A stretch of 64,000 nucleotides of DNA from CAWIKY01 sp963836905 (GTDB taxonomy: Bacteria; Pseudomonadota; Alphaproteobacteria; Caulobacterales; Hyphomonadaceae): positions 62,001-126,000 of the forward strand of contig CAWIKY010000006.1 in assembly GCA_963836905.1 (NCBI GenBank), read 5' to 3'. Position 1 is the first letter of the stretch, and each line of letters begins with the position of its first letter. Positions 1-9,911 of this stretch are shown in pieces. The translations under genes and the position numbers were made by a program. A model generated the notes under the pieces. The model saw only the letters and a program-made list of their open reading frames with translations, was not told the DNA's origin and searched no databases.

Positions 1-1171
1 CGTCGCCGGGTCGCCCCATCTCTGGCTGCCGGACCCGCCCGCTGTCGTATCCTGCCTGCGGTCATAGAGTTTTGCGCCCCGTCCGCCGACGGCGAAGTTG
101 GGGTCTTGCGTATTGTCTTCGTCCCACAGGAACTCGCCGACAAATAGGCGACCCCGCGCAGCCTGTGTTCACTTGTCCATTGGCCCTCATTGGTCACCAG
201 ATAACTCTCCCGCGAGCTGGTCAGCCTTGCCGTAATGCGCGGTGATCAGGCGCGAGGACCACCGGAGCGAAACCGCGTCATCTCGGTGCGCACGCCGTCC
301 GCCAGCACACCGGAATAGACCTGTTCGCCGTCGACCCAGCCGCGTGATGCGGTCGATCTCGTGGTCGGCAATCGCGCGGACCTGTTGATAGTATTTCTTC
401 TGCTGACCGTTGGCGAAGAGGGCCACAACGAGCCTTCCGTGCGGAACCGGCCAAGAAGCAGCTCACGCGCGGGCGGTGCACCATCTTCCGGATAAGTCTT
501 TTCGACCGTTCCGGCCTTGGTGGTCTTCGTGCGCAGGGCGACCTTTGATTCGGCCAGTTTCGGCGCAAGATCGAACCCCATATCGCCTGCGAACGCGGCC
601 TTCTGGTTCTCCGGTGTACGCGTCTGCATCCGCCGTTCCAGATAGATCAGCGCACCGCTTTCAATATCCAGTTCAAGCGTGGCGGGCTGACCATCGCGGA
701 TCGTGTCCGTAAGCCCGCGAGAATCCGTCCGGTTTCATCTGCCAGCACGTCTGCTGTTGCAGGGCTTGCAGACCGGTCCCAGACCAGATGACGCAGCCGG
801 ACCTGACGTCGGCGCCAGACGCTGTCGAGCAAGCCGCCGAATCGGATCGGTATCATCTGTCTGCCGCGCGCTGTCGAATCCGATCTTGAGCTTCTGGCTC
901 TTCAGGCTGGCCGATCGTTCGATATCGTCCGGTGGCACCATCCGGTCGCCGAGACCGGTATAGACCTGCCCGTCAAGCGTCAGCGGGTCATGGTCATTGG
1001 TCCAGCGCAGCGTGGCACCATCGAGAAAGATTTCAAGAAACCAGCGCGAAACCCGCGCAGCGAGACGCCGCTCACCGGATCACCTGTCGCGCTCGAGAAG
1101 CGGACGGAACGCCGCCGTGTGGCTTCGTCCCAGCGCGGCTCACCGTCCAGACGGAACTCGCCATCAGGCAT
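1..1171 (-). pseudogene. phage tail-tip locus, frameshifted, cut by the window edge
   Basis: The reading opens at an ATG at 1171 that overlaps the stop of the preceding gene, then changes frame at least four times. The first part (about 1171-600) reads as a small tail protein with the segments LRWTNDHDPLTLDGQVYTGL and FAGDMGF, the type found just before gpJ-like genes in siphophages. From about 560 to the edge it reads as a gpJ-like tail-tip protein (RAIADHEIDRI, VDGEQVYSG, GAKLYDRR). Both parts lie in one continuous frame between 629 and 246, so they are either a natural fusion or were joined by a deletion. The family is recognised by eye only. It cannot make a full protein as it stands. Confidence 0.6.
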
Positions 1172-1677
1172 CGATCCTGCGCGGTGCCGGGGCAGAGGCG
1201 TGCGGGGTGCGCGGCGCTGGCTCCATCACCAGCAACACAGCGCCACCGGACGCGCTGTTGGCGATCTGCACCTCGCCAATCCACCAGCCATTCGCAAGGG
1301 TGCGATAGGACACCATGTCACCCGGCTGGGCAGACCAGGTGCCCGCCCCGCCCAGATCAAGGACCGGTCGGCGGTATCGATGCCGGACAGGGTCAGGCCC
1401 GCATCGCTCACCACCCCCTTGTCACGTGGGCGGGCCCGGAAGGTGCGCGGCAGGGTGAAACTGCGATCGGAGCCGCGCCGCCGGTTAAGAAAGGTTTTCC
1501 AGATGTCGTAATCTGCGGTCGTGGGACAGGTCACGTCCAGTTCGACGCGCCAGTACGAGGGTCGAAGCTCCAGAACATCCGCCGCACCGGACAGCCCGAG
1601 CTTTCGGTCTGCTGGTGCGCCAGCTCCCAGGTCGCAGACACGATGCCTTTGCAAGGCGCGATCTCACCGGCGCTCAT
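1164..1677 (-). pseudogene. phage distal-tail-like structural protein, frameshifted
   Basis: The ATG at 1677 overlaps the tape-measure stop (ATGA) and the stop overlaps the next start (TGATG), so this was a translationally coupled late gene of about 170 residues. The central part (WRVELDVTCPTTADYDIWKT, then RGSDRSFTLP) resembles the siphophage tail proteins that precede the tip module: a tryptophan-rich N-terminus, then a beta-rich half ending in APAPRRIDA. The reading leaves frame near residue 25 and again near position 1340, and the length is not a multiple of three. In RcGTA-type clusters the distal tail protein sits here; whether this is a true homologue is uncertain. Confidence 0.5.
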
Positions 1678-4600
1678 CGTTTATGCCTCGCCGTGTTGAG
1701 ATAATTGTCTTCGGCGATCGAGGCGCGCACCCGGCGAACCGCGTTCGTTTCGTGCGCCGCCAGCATGGCCTCTATCCGGCCCAGCATGTCCTGACCGTCG
1801 ACATTGCCGTGCACATGGAGTTGCGTGCCGGCCGATGTTCACCGTCGCGCCGCCGCGCATATTGATACCCGCAAAACTCTTGCGGGTGTCCACACCGGCA
1901 TCGATCGCGCGCAGAAGATCGGCATTTTTGGCGGTTGCTGCCGCCGTGACGAGGCTTCGCCGCGTGACGATCTGGCGGGTATGAGTCCGAGCGGGCCGTT
2001 CCGGGCCGTCCAGAGCGACAATGCCGTCCTTGAGCCCGCAATCGTCGCTCCGGCAGTACGGCAATCGAGGCCGTACCTGTTGCTGTGGCCAAGGCAATTG
2101 CAGGGATATTGAACGGATAAGGCGCGCTGGCATTGGCCTTGGCGATGGCCAGCTGCATTGACAATTCGCAGATCAAGGGCCGCCGCCTGTTCAGCGACGA
2201 ACAAGGCCTTGTAAATGCCGGACTGTTCGCCGCGGACGTCTTGGCTACATTTGACATGGCTCCGAACGCGCTGGAAGCGGCATCGAGTTGCGCGGACAAA
2301 GAGGCCTGACGTATTGCCGCACTCGGTCTTCCGAGGCCTCGATCAGCTCTTGCCGTCGCGCCTCGTATTCGGCCTCACTCACCAGCTTGTTCTCGACCCT
2401 CCTGCAGGACTTCAAGCTCGCGCTCCAGATCACCGCGAATGCGCTCTTCCGGATCGTCGGGAGGCTCGCCCTGACCGAGCAGTTCCTCGCGAATACGCTT
2501 GCGCTCCAGCGCCTGTCCTCCGCAAGCAGGGCCAGCGCCTCGGCCTTGCGGACCTCATCCTCTATTCGCGCTCCATAGCGTCGCGGCGGTACTCGTATTC
2601 GCGGTCGATGCGGGCAAAGGTGAGACCCGCCATGCGGTCGCGGGCATCCTCCAGACGTGCCAGAAGGTCTTCCTCGCCGGCCACCTGGTCCTCGCGCGCC
2701 TGGGCAAGCTTTCCTGCTCTTCGAGGGCGGCGTTAGGTCTGCAAATTCTTGCTCGCGGATGGCGGCAAGGCCGGACTGATAGGTCGCCTGAGCCTTTTGG
2801 CGCAGGTCGTCCTTCGCGGTTTCGGCGATCTTGGCAGCGTCGGTCGCCACGAGACGTTCGTCGCGGGTCCGGGCAATCTCGCTTCGCTCGCTTTCAAACG
2901 CCTGACGGGTGCCCCCTCGACCTTTGATCACGCGCAGCTGATCCTTGACCCTTTGAGCAAGTTCGGCCTTGCGCAGCTCTTCCTGATAAACCGCCTCGGC
3001 CTTCGATCCATCAGGGCGTCCTTTTCCGCCTCGGAGACCTTCAGGATATTGATGGAATCAAGCGCGGCATCGCGGGTCTCGCGGATCTCGTCGCGCTGTT
3101 TCTGGAAGGCCCGCTTATAGGCCATCGCTACGTCGGCAATGGTCCTCTTGTCATCGGAGGACAGCGGGTACGGCATCGCCTGCCCGCAGATCGGTTACGG
3201 GACCCGGCCCCTTGCCGGCATCGACTTTGGCCTGCAGATCGCGGACCTGATTTTGTTGTTCAACATAGGCCTGATAGGCCTCGAAGCGGTCGCGTTCCTG
3301 CTGTGTCAGCTCTTCGCCCTTGTCGATCTTTCGGTCGATCAGCGCGACTTCCTCCCGATAGGCGGCGAGAATCTCTTGCTGTGTCGCCGGCTGACTTCTT
3401 GCGCCTGAAACGTTGACCCCGAGCATTCCCCCGCCAGCACGCTGACTTGACATCGGGTCCGGGCAAGACTTCCGGTTTTACGGTCGATTGTAAGACCCTC
3501 AACAAGGCCACCTTCTTCCTTTTTCAGAGCCGCGCGAGCGTCCACCAGCGCAAGCTTGGCGGCCGTTCCCTGAACCGCCAGAAGCTCCTTGTTCTTGGCT
3601 ATCCGTTCCTCGAGCGCCGAAATGTCTGCGCGCTTGGTTTCGGCAATGGCCACCTGCTGGCCCTCAATCGCTTGCGACAGGTCTTTCTGCAGCCCGGTCA
3701 GCCGCGCGACATCGCTTTCAATCGCCTTGTGCTGTCGCTCGAAGTCCGACGCCGCCCGGTTCGCGCGCTCCATCACTTCCGCTGTCGTTTCGGTGGACCG
3801 GGCAAGCACCAGATAAGCCGTGCTGGCTGCAGCCACGGCCAGCGTGAACGGACCCAGGGCGGCATAAAGACCCTTTACCGCACCGGCAGCCAGCCCCATC
3901 GTCGTGGTCGTGGCCCCGCCTAGCGAAATCATGGTGGTCAGCGACGCGGCAAAACTGGTCGCAGCCGTGACAGCGGTCTTTCCCAGAGCAAACGCCATGG
4001 GCAGGATCGCCCGCGCGGTCAACGCGACAATAGACACGGAGAGGATATCGGCATTTTCAGCCAGCAGTGTCAGAAGGTTGGAGAGGCCGTTGAATGCCGC
4101 AATCAGGGCATCGGTCGCACCAGCATCACCCATGGCAAGAATGAGTTTCTGCATCCGGAAACCGTCTGCAGGATCGCGCCGTTCAGATTGTCATCCATCA
4201 CCTTGGCAACCCGCGCCGCCGTACCTTCGGCATTCGCAAGCTCGGCATTCATCTCACGCATGGCAGGGATGGACGATGAGAGAACCTCGAAGGCGGGACC
4301 ACCCCTGTCCCCGAAGAGCTCCAGCGCCTGCCCGGTGTCCAGACCGGCTTTCGCCAGTGTCTCGATGACGTTGGAAAGACCTTGCACCGATGGCCGTACA
4401 TCCGCCGCCGTCAGGCCGATTTCCGCGAGGATTTTCCGGCTCTTCACTGCCGGGCTTTCCAGTTCGGACAGCACGCGCCGAAGACCTGTACCGGCAAGGC
4501 TGGCCTGCAGGCCGTTATTTGAGAGCTGCGCGATCGCAGCCGTCGCTTCCTCGACCGAAACACCCAGCCCCGCCGCGACCGGCGCGACGAATTTCATGGC

Positions 4601-5206
4601 CTCGCCGAGCTGGTTGACATCGGTGTTTGCGCTATTGGCGGCCAGCGCCAGAACATCCACGATCCGGCCCGTCTGATCGACTTCCAGCCGGAAGCCCGAG
4701 AGAATATTGGACGCAATATCTGCCGCGCGGCCAAGGTCCAGAGCACCCGCCTGGGCAAGCTGTAGCGTGCCCTCGATAGACCCGAGAATCTCATCGGTAT
4801 CGAAGCCTGCGCGCGCGAGAAACAGCATGCCTTCGGCGGCCTGCGTGGCAGAAAACCGCGTCGTGGCCCCCAGTTCACGCGCCTTGGCCGTCATCTCGGT
4901 CAGCTGGTTGCCTGTGGCCTGCGAGACCGCCGCCACCGTAGACATGGCTTGCGAGAAATCCGCCAGAACCCGAACGCCTTCACGGGCAACAAGCCCGGCG
5001 GCGGCACCGAGCGCGGTGATGCTGGCGACGCCCGAAAGCGACATCTTCTTCATGTCGCGGGCGACGCCCTGATTCATCTTGTTGAACCGGGCCTCGATAC
5101 CGGCGGCGGTCTTTCTGGTCGCGTTCAGTTGCTTCTGAAGGTTCGCTTCATACTTGCGGATATCGGCCCGCAGCTCTGTAACAATGGCCTGCGCATCATC
5201 CGCCAT
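1674..5206 (-). pseudogene. phage tail tape measure protein (TP901 type), multiply frameshifted
   Basis: A tape measure sets tail length and is injected or extruded at infection. The N-terminal 350 residues are intact and typical: a coiled-coil start, then the conserved core ARELGATTRFSATQAAEGM, and a long hydrophobic helical region after residue 350. The frame is lost near 4160, 3455, 3175 and 2930 and several more times before the natural C-terminus (EAMLAAHETNAVRRVRASI) near 1700. Spliced across the breaks it would be about 1170 residues. The start overlaps the stop of the 48-residue chaperone gene, and the stop overlaps the next gene (ATGA). Confidence 0.85.
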
Positions 5207-5342
5207 ATTGTCTCACCATCTCATCGAAATCGTCTGTGGTCGGGGCTTCGACGGACGGCTCTCCGCCCTGCGCTATGCGCCAACCCTCCAGGGCCTGCCG
5301 GAATTGCCAGATCGAACAGTCATCCACATCGCGCGGCGTCAT
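5196..5342 (-). CDS. small phage tail assembly chaperone (GTA gp10.1-like)
   Basis: This 48-residue protein starts MTPRDVDDCSIWQFRQALEG, the pattern of the short tail-assembly chaperones that sit between gp10 and the tape measure in RcGTA-like clusters. Its ATG overlaps the upstream stop (ATGA) and its stop lies 11 bases inside the tape measure gene, a layout typical of tail chaperone pairs that depend on coupling or frameshifting. Recognised by pattern and position; intact. Confidence 0.7.
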   Translation of the reverse strand: MTPRDVDDCSIWQFRQALEGWRIAQGGEPSVEAPTTDDFDEMVRQYGG

Positions 5343-5752
5343 TCCGATTGCGGCTCCGGCACCGTAGAAACCACCCCATCTGAATTTTCCGTCGGGGAGG
5401 GGGTTGGGGTCGCCTCCCCGTCCGGCTTTGGGTCGGGTTCATCCTCCACTCCGAGGATGGCCGCGCCCAGCACCGCAATGGCGGGCACGACGCTGTCGCC
5501 GAGCGGATGCGCATCGACATAGCGTTCGACCAGTTTCAGCGCGTCGAGGGGAGGCATGCCGGCGCCAACCAGACCGAGGCGCAGGGTCTCGCGCAGGTCT
5601 TCGACCCGCCAGGCACCGGACTGCATGCGGGCAAGAATATGCCCCGGCCCGGCATCGCACCTTTCCTGCAGCTCGATCAGCTGGCCAATGGGAAGTGCGA
5701 AGTCATGGTCACCATCACCAAAGGCGATGGTGACCGTTGAACGACGCCCCAT
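5339..5752 (-). CDS. GTA gp10-like tail assembly protein
   Basis: The protein has 137 residues and an N-terminal half typical of gene-transfer-agent gp10 proteins (FALPIGQLIELQERCDAGPG, then LRLGLVGAGMPPLDALKLVE). The C-terminal third is acidic and proline-rich (PDPKPDGEATPTPSPTENS) and probably disordered. It lies between the tail tube and tape measure genes, where tail assembly chaperones are encoded. The frame is intact, and its start overlaps the tail tube stop. Confidence 0.75.
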   Translation of the reverse strand: MGRRSTVTIAFGDGDHDFALPIGQLIELQERCDAGPGHILARMQSGAWRVEDLRETLRLGLVGAGMPPLDALKLVERYVDAHPLGDSVVPAIAVLGAAILGVEDEPDPKPDGEATPTPSPTENSDGVVSTVPEPQSE

Positions 5753-6192
5753 CAGGAATTGGCGCTGTCGACGACAGGGCCGTCCGAGATGAGGGCAATG
5801 GACGCCGTCGCTTTGCCCTTGCGCTCACCGGTCACCGAGAACGTCGTCAGATGGAACTTGCCGGTCAGCGTGCGACCGTTTTCCGAGGAGATCACCTGCT
5901 TCACGTTCTTTGCGGCAGGCGAGATCAGCCAGGCGCGATATTCGGCCACGGAATCGTCATCGCAGATGCCCTCGCCGGAGATCGAGTAGGAGAGCGCGTC
6001 TTTCTCGCGGCTGGTCCAGGCGGGGGCGTCCTGATCGGCGCAATCCGGGATGACACTGTCGACCGTTGTCGCCGTGCCTTCGACAGACCGCGTCGAGTTT
6101 ATCAGGCAAGGGTGCGCGAAGGTTTCAGGATCTCCGCCGTCTCCGATCATGATGAGGATTTTCGAACCGTTAAAGCTACCGGGCTGTGCCAT
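5752..6192 (-). CDS. phage major tail (tube) protein
   Basis: The intact 146-residue protein starts MAQPGSFNGSKILIMIGDGG and resembles the GTA gp9 / TP901-1 major tail protein family, which polymerises into the tail tube. Its position after the tail terminator and before gp10 supports this. It is preceded by an intrinsic terminator and then a short leader with GGAG, so it may have its own transcript or depend on antitermination. The family call rests on pattern and position. Confidence 0.75.
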   Translation of the reverse strand: MAQPGSFNGSKILIMIGDGGDPETFAHPCLINSTRSVEGTATTVDSVIPDCADQDAPAWTSREKDALSYSISGEGICDDDSVAEYRAWLISPAAKNVKQVISSENGRTLTGKFHLTTFSVTGERKGKATASIALISDGPVVDSANS

Positions 6193-6205
6193 CGGTTGTC
6201 TCCAT

Positions 6206-6230
6206 AAAAAAACCGCCCGGAAGGGCGGCT
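6206..6230 (-). terminator. intrinsic terminator upstream of the tail tube gene
   Basis: On the minus strand the sequence reads CCGCCC-TTCC-GGGCGG followed by seven T. This is a textbook rho-independent terminator about 15 bases before the tail tube start codon. It would separate head and connector transcription from tail transcription unless read through. Confidence 0.85.
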
Positions 6231-6267
6231 GGGTGATGGCCTGAAAGGCCGGTCTGGAAACGGTGGA

Positions 6268-6660
6268 TCAGCCCACCGCCTCGATCTCGATTTCAAATTC
6301 TATGACCCCGTGAGCAAGTCCGGGATCGGGGTCACGCATATAGCGCGCGCGCTCGAAGAAAAGGCAGATGACGCGGTGACCCGGAACACTCAGATCGTGA
6401 TTGTCGAGCCGGGCGCGCACATCACGACCGACCTGCTGGCAGCGCCGGGTGCCGCTTTCCTGCGTCCACACATGCACAGGGAACCAGACACGCGACCCGT
6501 CCAGACATTCGGTCGAGGAGTCATATTCGTCCGCTTCCCCGATGGTTGCACAAGGGTAGAGCGCCTTGGCATCGGTGGCGTTGTATATCCTGACCAGACT
6601 GTCGACACCTTCCAGGCGCTGGCCGATGGCTGTGGTCAGGGCTGCGGTATCAACGCTCAT
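6268..6660 (-). CDS. DUF3168 tail terminator / completion protein
   Basis: The start MSVDTAALTTAIGQRLEGVD and the segment RIYNATDAKALYPCATIGEA fit the DUF3168 family (GTA gp8 / lambda gpU role), a ring that caps the tail tube and joins it to the head. It has 130 residues and is intact. The ATG at 6660 overlaps the upstream stop (ATGA), which decides the start over a longer open frame reaching 6789. Confidence 0.75.
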   Translation of the reverse strand: MSVDTAALTTAIGQRLEGVDSLVRIYNATDAKALYPCATIGEADEYDSSTECLDGSRVWFPVHVWTQESGTRRCQQVGRDVRARLDNHDLSVPGHRVICLFFERARYMRDPDPGLAHGVIEFEIEIEAVG

Positions 6661-7037
6661 TGTGTCTCTTTCAAAGCCTTGTTGATGGCCCGGGTCACGC
6701 GCCCTTTCAGGCGCGGCTTCAGACCTCGCAAGCTGCCAAAGAAGAAGTTTGTCGCATCGGTGCCGGAAGACGTACCAAACTCCACCCATCGGACGTAGAA
6801 TGCGGTCTTGTTCCCGGCGAGCACGCGGTAGCCAAGCTGGCCGACCAGCGGCTCCACACGAATGGAGGCCTTGAGGTCGCCGCTGTCGCCGACCGGAACA
6901 TTGCGGCGGGCCATGGCGGCGAGCTCTTCGGCATTCTGCTTGAGCGCCGCGTCAATCCTTTGCTTCAGGACCAGCGGCAGGCGCGACATCCGTTTCTGAT
7001 AATCGTCCAGACCGCGCGTTGTCACCTTGATCTGCAT
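6657..7037 (-). CDS. HK97 gp10-like head-tail joining protein
   Basis: The 126-residue product starts MQIKVTTRGLDDYQKRMSRL, followed by a helical stretch, VPVGDSGDLKASIRV and YVRWVEFGTSS, the pattern of HK97 gp10 family connector proteins (PF04883). It is intact and coupled to the DUF3168 gene by an ATGA overlap. The start at 7037 follows the family length; the open frame runs further upstream. Confidence 0.75.
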   Translation of the reverse strand: MQIKVTTRGLDDYQKRMSRLPLVLKQRIDAALKQNAEELAAMARRNVPVGDSGDLKASIRVEPLVGQLGYRVLAGNKTAFYVRWVEFGTSSGTDATNFFFGSLRGLKPRLKGRVTRAINKALKETQ

Positions 7038-7218
7038 TGTCGATATCCTTGGCTGTGCTCCGCCCGGAACTGGTGCGCTTGCCGGCCTTGGCCGCAATGA
7101 CGCGATCGGCGCAGGCGCGGGTCACATTGTGCGTGCCTCCGGACTTGTAGGCGAGCAGGACTTGCGGTTTATCGTCCGGACGATAATCGAAATCCCGCGT
7201 GAAATTGATCCAGACCAT
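6952..7218 (-). CDS. small conserved phage connector-region protein
   Basis: The sequence MVWINFTRDFDYRPDDKPQV followed by HNVTRACADRVIAAKAGKR matches the tiny proteins of about 60 residues often found between the head closure and gp10 genes of alphaproteobacterial siphophages. A good Shine-Dalgarno (GAAAGGAA) precedes the ATG at 7218. The frame runs 88 residues and overlaps the next gene by about 85 bases, longer than usual, so a late frameshift is possible. Function unknown. Confidence 0.55.
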   Translation of the reverse strand: MVWINFTRDFDYRPDDKPQVLLAYKSGGTHNVTRACADRVIAAKAGKRTSSGRSTAKDIDNADQGDNARSGRLSETDVAPAAGPEAKD

Positions 7219-7231
7219 AACTGATTTCCTT

Positions 7232-7591
7232 TCAGGTTTCCGGTTGCACTTCGCCGCCATGGCGTTCGCATCGAAAGACGATCCAGCGACCGCGCATATC
7301 CGGGTTCGTCACGAGGCGGATGCGGTAGACCTGACGGGTGCGAACATCGACAATCTGCCAGTCGGCACCAGCGGCGCGCAGCGCAGCCTCGCCGCGCAAG
7401 GTCACGTCATAGACGTCCACGCTGACCAGCCGGTCGGCGATATCTTCCTCATCGCCGCGCACAGGCGCAATCTTCGCTGGGCGGGCGATGACGACGTCTT
7501 CCCAGCCCGCATCCGTCTGGACAAACTTTCCGGCGAACGCGGTTCGTTTCTGAACCGTGACGCGCTCGCGCAAGGCCCCCGCATGGCTCAC
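7232..7591 (-). CDS. phage head closure (head-tail adaptor) protein
   Basis: The 119-residue protein has the SPP1 gp16 / head-tail adaptor layout: GALRERVTVQKRT near the N-terminus, W near residue 30, and a C-terminal YRIRLVTNPDMRGRWIVF strand pair. It plugs the portal-adaptor complex after packaging. It is intact, with an ATGA overlap to the upstream connector gene. Confidence 0.75.
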   Translation of the reverse strand: MSHAGALRERVTVQKRTAFAGKFVQTDAGWEDVVIARPAKIAPVRGDEEDIADRLVSVDVYDVTLRGEAALRAAGADWQIVDVRTRQVYRIRLVTNPDMRGRWIVFRCERHGGEVQPET

Positions 7592-8178
7592 AATGCATAC
7601 CGCCGGTAGGGCTGCATCAGATAGTCCAGCGTCTGGGGCACGGGCATGGCTTTGGGGCTCGCCGTGACGATCACGCTCTCGCGGTGTTCATACCAGTGCC
7701 CCGCCAGAAGCTTCGCAGCATGTTTCACTCCGGGCGGAGGTTCAGCGAATCCGGCGGTATAGCGAACGGTGATCGCGTCGGCGCGGTCTCTGATCAGGTC
7801 AGGCGTAAAGACATCGGTCAGTTTTACCACTGCGCCGCTGCGCCACGGCACAAGCCGGTAATCGGTTTGCGGATCAGCCGCCTGCGCAACGCCACCTGAA
7901 TCGATCCAGGTCAGGCTGACAATGGCGGCGACCGGCGCCCAGGCGAGTTGGCAGGCGCGCACATTCCCGAAAGACTCTTCCCAGGTGTGCGGACGCCAGT
8001 TCTGACGCCAGACGCTTTTCGGGCCCTCCAGGTGCGAGGTGACGGCACCCGCCAAGGCGGCGAAATAATCATCCTCGTCATCATGCCCGACCCGGCAATG
8101 CTCTTTCAGCTCGGCGACCGATATGATCGGGTCGGCGGGCGCGGATACAAGAACCGGGTCGAGGCGTAGCGGCGTCAT
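7588..8178 (-). CDS. gp6-like head-tail connector protein
   Basis: The protein has 196 residues and the gp6 / phiE125 gp8-like pattern: ISVAELKEHCRVGHDDEDDY near the N-terminus, a central VTSHLEG helix, W-rich strands, and a C-terminal KHAAKLLAGHWYEHRE helix. Proteins of this family form the ring under the portal. It is intact and coupled to the head closure gene. Confidence 0.8.
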   Translation of the reverse strand: MTPLRLDPVLVSAPADPIISVAELKEHCRVGHDDEDDYFAALAGAVTSHLEGPKSVWRQNWRPHTWEESFGNVRACQLAWAPVAAIVSLTWIDSGGVAQAADPQTDYRLVPWRSGAVVKLTDVFTPDLIRDRADAITVRYTAGFAEPPPGVKHAAKLLAGHWYEHRESVIVTASPKAMPVPQTLDYLMQPYRRYAL

Positions 8179-8179
8179 G

Positions 8180-8527
8180 TCAGCCGATCATGCTTTCATC
8201 ATCGCCGGTGTCGTTGGCCTTTGCGGCGTCCGGGACCTTTGCGCCTTTGTCGCGCGGCGGCTTGCTGTCGGTCTCGACCTTGGCGGTATCACCGGCTTGG
8301 CTGTCCGGCTCGACCTTGGCGAGGGCGTTTCGTTCGCGCAGAACAGGGTCGAGAGCGACGCGTTTATCCCAACGCTCGATGTCGGCCTTTGTCGCGTCCG
8401 CAAAACGGCCCTGCTTGAGAAGAGACTTTCGCTCGCCCGCATCGCGCGGCTCATGGATTTCGCCGCGCGCAAAATTGCCGAAGCTGGTGAGAACGCCGCG
8501 CTTGGCGACCAGAAATTTCTTGTCCAT
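8180..8527 (-). CDS. hypothetical protein between capsid and connector genes
   Basis: The 115-residue protein starts MDKKFLVAKRGVLTSFGNFA, has a basic first half (IHEPRDAGERKSLLKQGRF), and then a charged tail rich in lysine, aspartate and alanine. No family is recognised. Small proteins with this type of N-terminus do occur after capsid genes in siphophages. It lies just after a strong hairpin at the end of the capsid gene and is intact. Confidence 0.6.
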   Translation of the reverse strand: MDKKFLVAKRGVLTSFGNFARGEIHEPRDAGERKSLLKQGRFADATKADIERWDKRVALDPVLRERNALAKVEPDSQAGDTAKVETDSKPPRDKGAKVPDAAKANDTGDDESMIG

Positions 8528-8557
8528 GGAAGTTCGCTTTCATTGAAGGGGAGACGG

Positions 8558-8581
8558 CCCCGCAACCGTCAGGTCGCGGGG
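8558..8581 (-). terminator. hairpin after the capsid gene
   Basis: On the minus strand CCCCGCGACC-TGAC-GGTTGCGGGG folds into a 10-bp stem with a 4-base loop, 14 bases after the capsid stop. No T tract follows, so it is more likely a partial terminator or a 3' stabiliser that keeps capsid mRNA more abundant than the connector genes. Confidence 0.5.
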
Positions 8582-8594
8582 CGCGAGTGTTCCC

Positions 8595-9900
8595 CTATTC
8601 CGGGTTCAGGATCGCGTCGAAATCGCCGGTGATCAAAGCATCCGTGCGGTAGATCGCAAGCGCGAGCCGCCCTTCTGCGCGGATCGTGACGAGGTTCTTT
8701 TCGAAATCATCGACGTTCTCGGTCGAGACATCCACCGTCGCATCCTGACGGTCGAAGATCTGCGCGGCGAGCCCGAAAGCGCCCGTCAGGAACTCGTCCA
8801 CATCCATCGCGGTCGAGGCCACAACCGGCAGGTTCCACATGGACGCGCCAATCGCGCCCTGCGGCTGTCCGATGATGTAGCGACCTTGCGTGTCTTTCGC
8901 GAGCTCGATCAGCGCCCAGTCGATGGGGTTCAGGACGAAGCCGTCGGCCGCGTATTCGGCCACCGTGCACTGCAGTGCTGCCAGACGCAGGATATCCAGA
9001 TGCGTGGTGGGCGTGAAACGCAGGCCGGCTGGATTGGCAAATTCCGTGGCCGCCGTGATCAGGCCTTCGAGATTTGCGCCCGTGCCATCCCCTTTCAGGA
9101 TCTGCAGTTCTTCCTTGTAGGCCAGACCATAACGCAGGCGGGCATCGATCATTGATGCCAGTCCTTCACCGTCATCGAGAATCTGCGTGGACGCCTTGAT
9201 GAAGTGAGCGATGGTACGAACCTTGGCGTCTTCCGCCTCGTAGGTCAGAGAACTTTCGGCCTTCTTCACGCCTTCAGCCGTTTGCATGTCCGCATTGTTC
9301 GTAAAGGTTTTTTCGCGAATATACTCGACGGAGTTAACGCTTGTCCGACCGGCAGCCAGAAGACTGCGGATCGTCATGCGGCGGTCGGGCAGATTGATGA
9401 CGCCGGGCAGGCGATCTGGGCGGACCATCGCCCCGGCGGATGCCCCCAGCGAGGTGATGGCTTTCTCGCCGACAATCGAACCCTTGATCTTCACGCGGGC
9501 GTTCTGGCCAGGTGCGCGCTGCATGGCCTTGAACTGTTCGGACTCGACGAACTGCTGACCGGCAGACTTGACGCCGCCGCTTGTGTCCGGAGAGCCGCCG
9601 CGCGCCTGCTTAAGCTCGACCTCTTTCAGGGTCTCACCAAAGCTGGTCATCTTGGCGTTATAGTCGCCGAACTTGACGTCGAGATCGGTCTTGAACTTTT
9701 CAAAGTCCTTGTGGGTCGATCCACTGTCGGCTTTCAGTTTGGCCAGATCTTCCTTGAACTGGTCATGGGTTTTGGCGATGTCTGCACCGAGCGCCTTGAT
9801 CTCTGCGGTGACACCGGATTCCGGAGCTTTCTGCCCGGTGTTATCGCCATTCTTGATGCCCGGAAACAAGCGGTCCGGCTCCGAAGCTATAGGGTTTCAT
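8595..9900 (-). CDS. HK97-type major capsid protein, possible early frameshift
   Basis: The body (424 residues from 9869) is a normal HK97 gp5-like capsid: an N-terminal helical delta domain (about residues 20-90), a cleavage-site region near RGGSPDTSGG, then the capsid fold ending ALITGDFDAILNPE. The only start with a good Shine-Dalgarno (GAAGGAATCAGAC-ATG, 9900) is one frame away from the body; the in-frame alternative is a TTG at 9869. One inserted or lost base near 9870 explains this best, so the gene may be dead or weakly started. The protease lies directly upstream. Confidence 0.75.
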
Positions 9901-9911
9901 GTCTGATTCCT

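Noticed and set aside
932..1699. Long plus-strand frames in the tail region, such as 932-1699
   Set aside because: They are antisense to tail genes recognisable on the minus strand, have the composition of high-GC shadows and no start signals.
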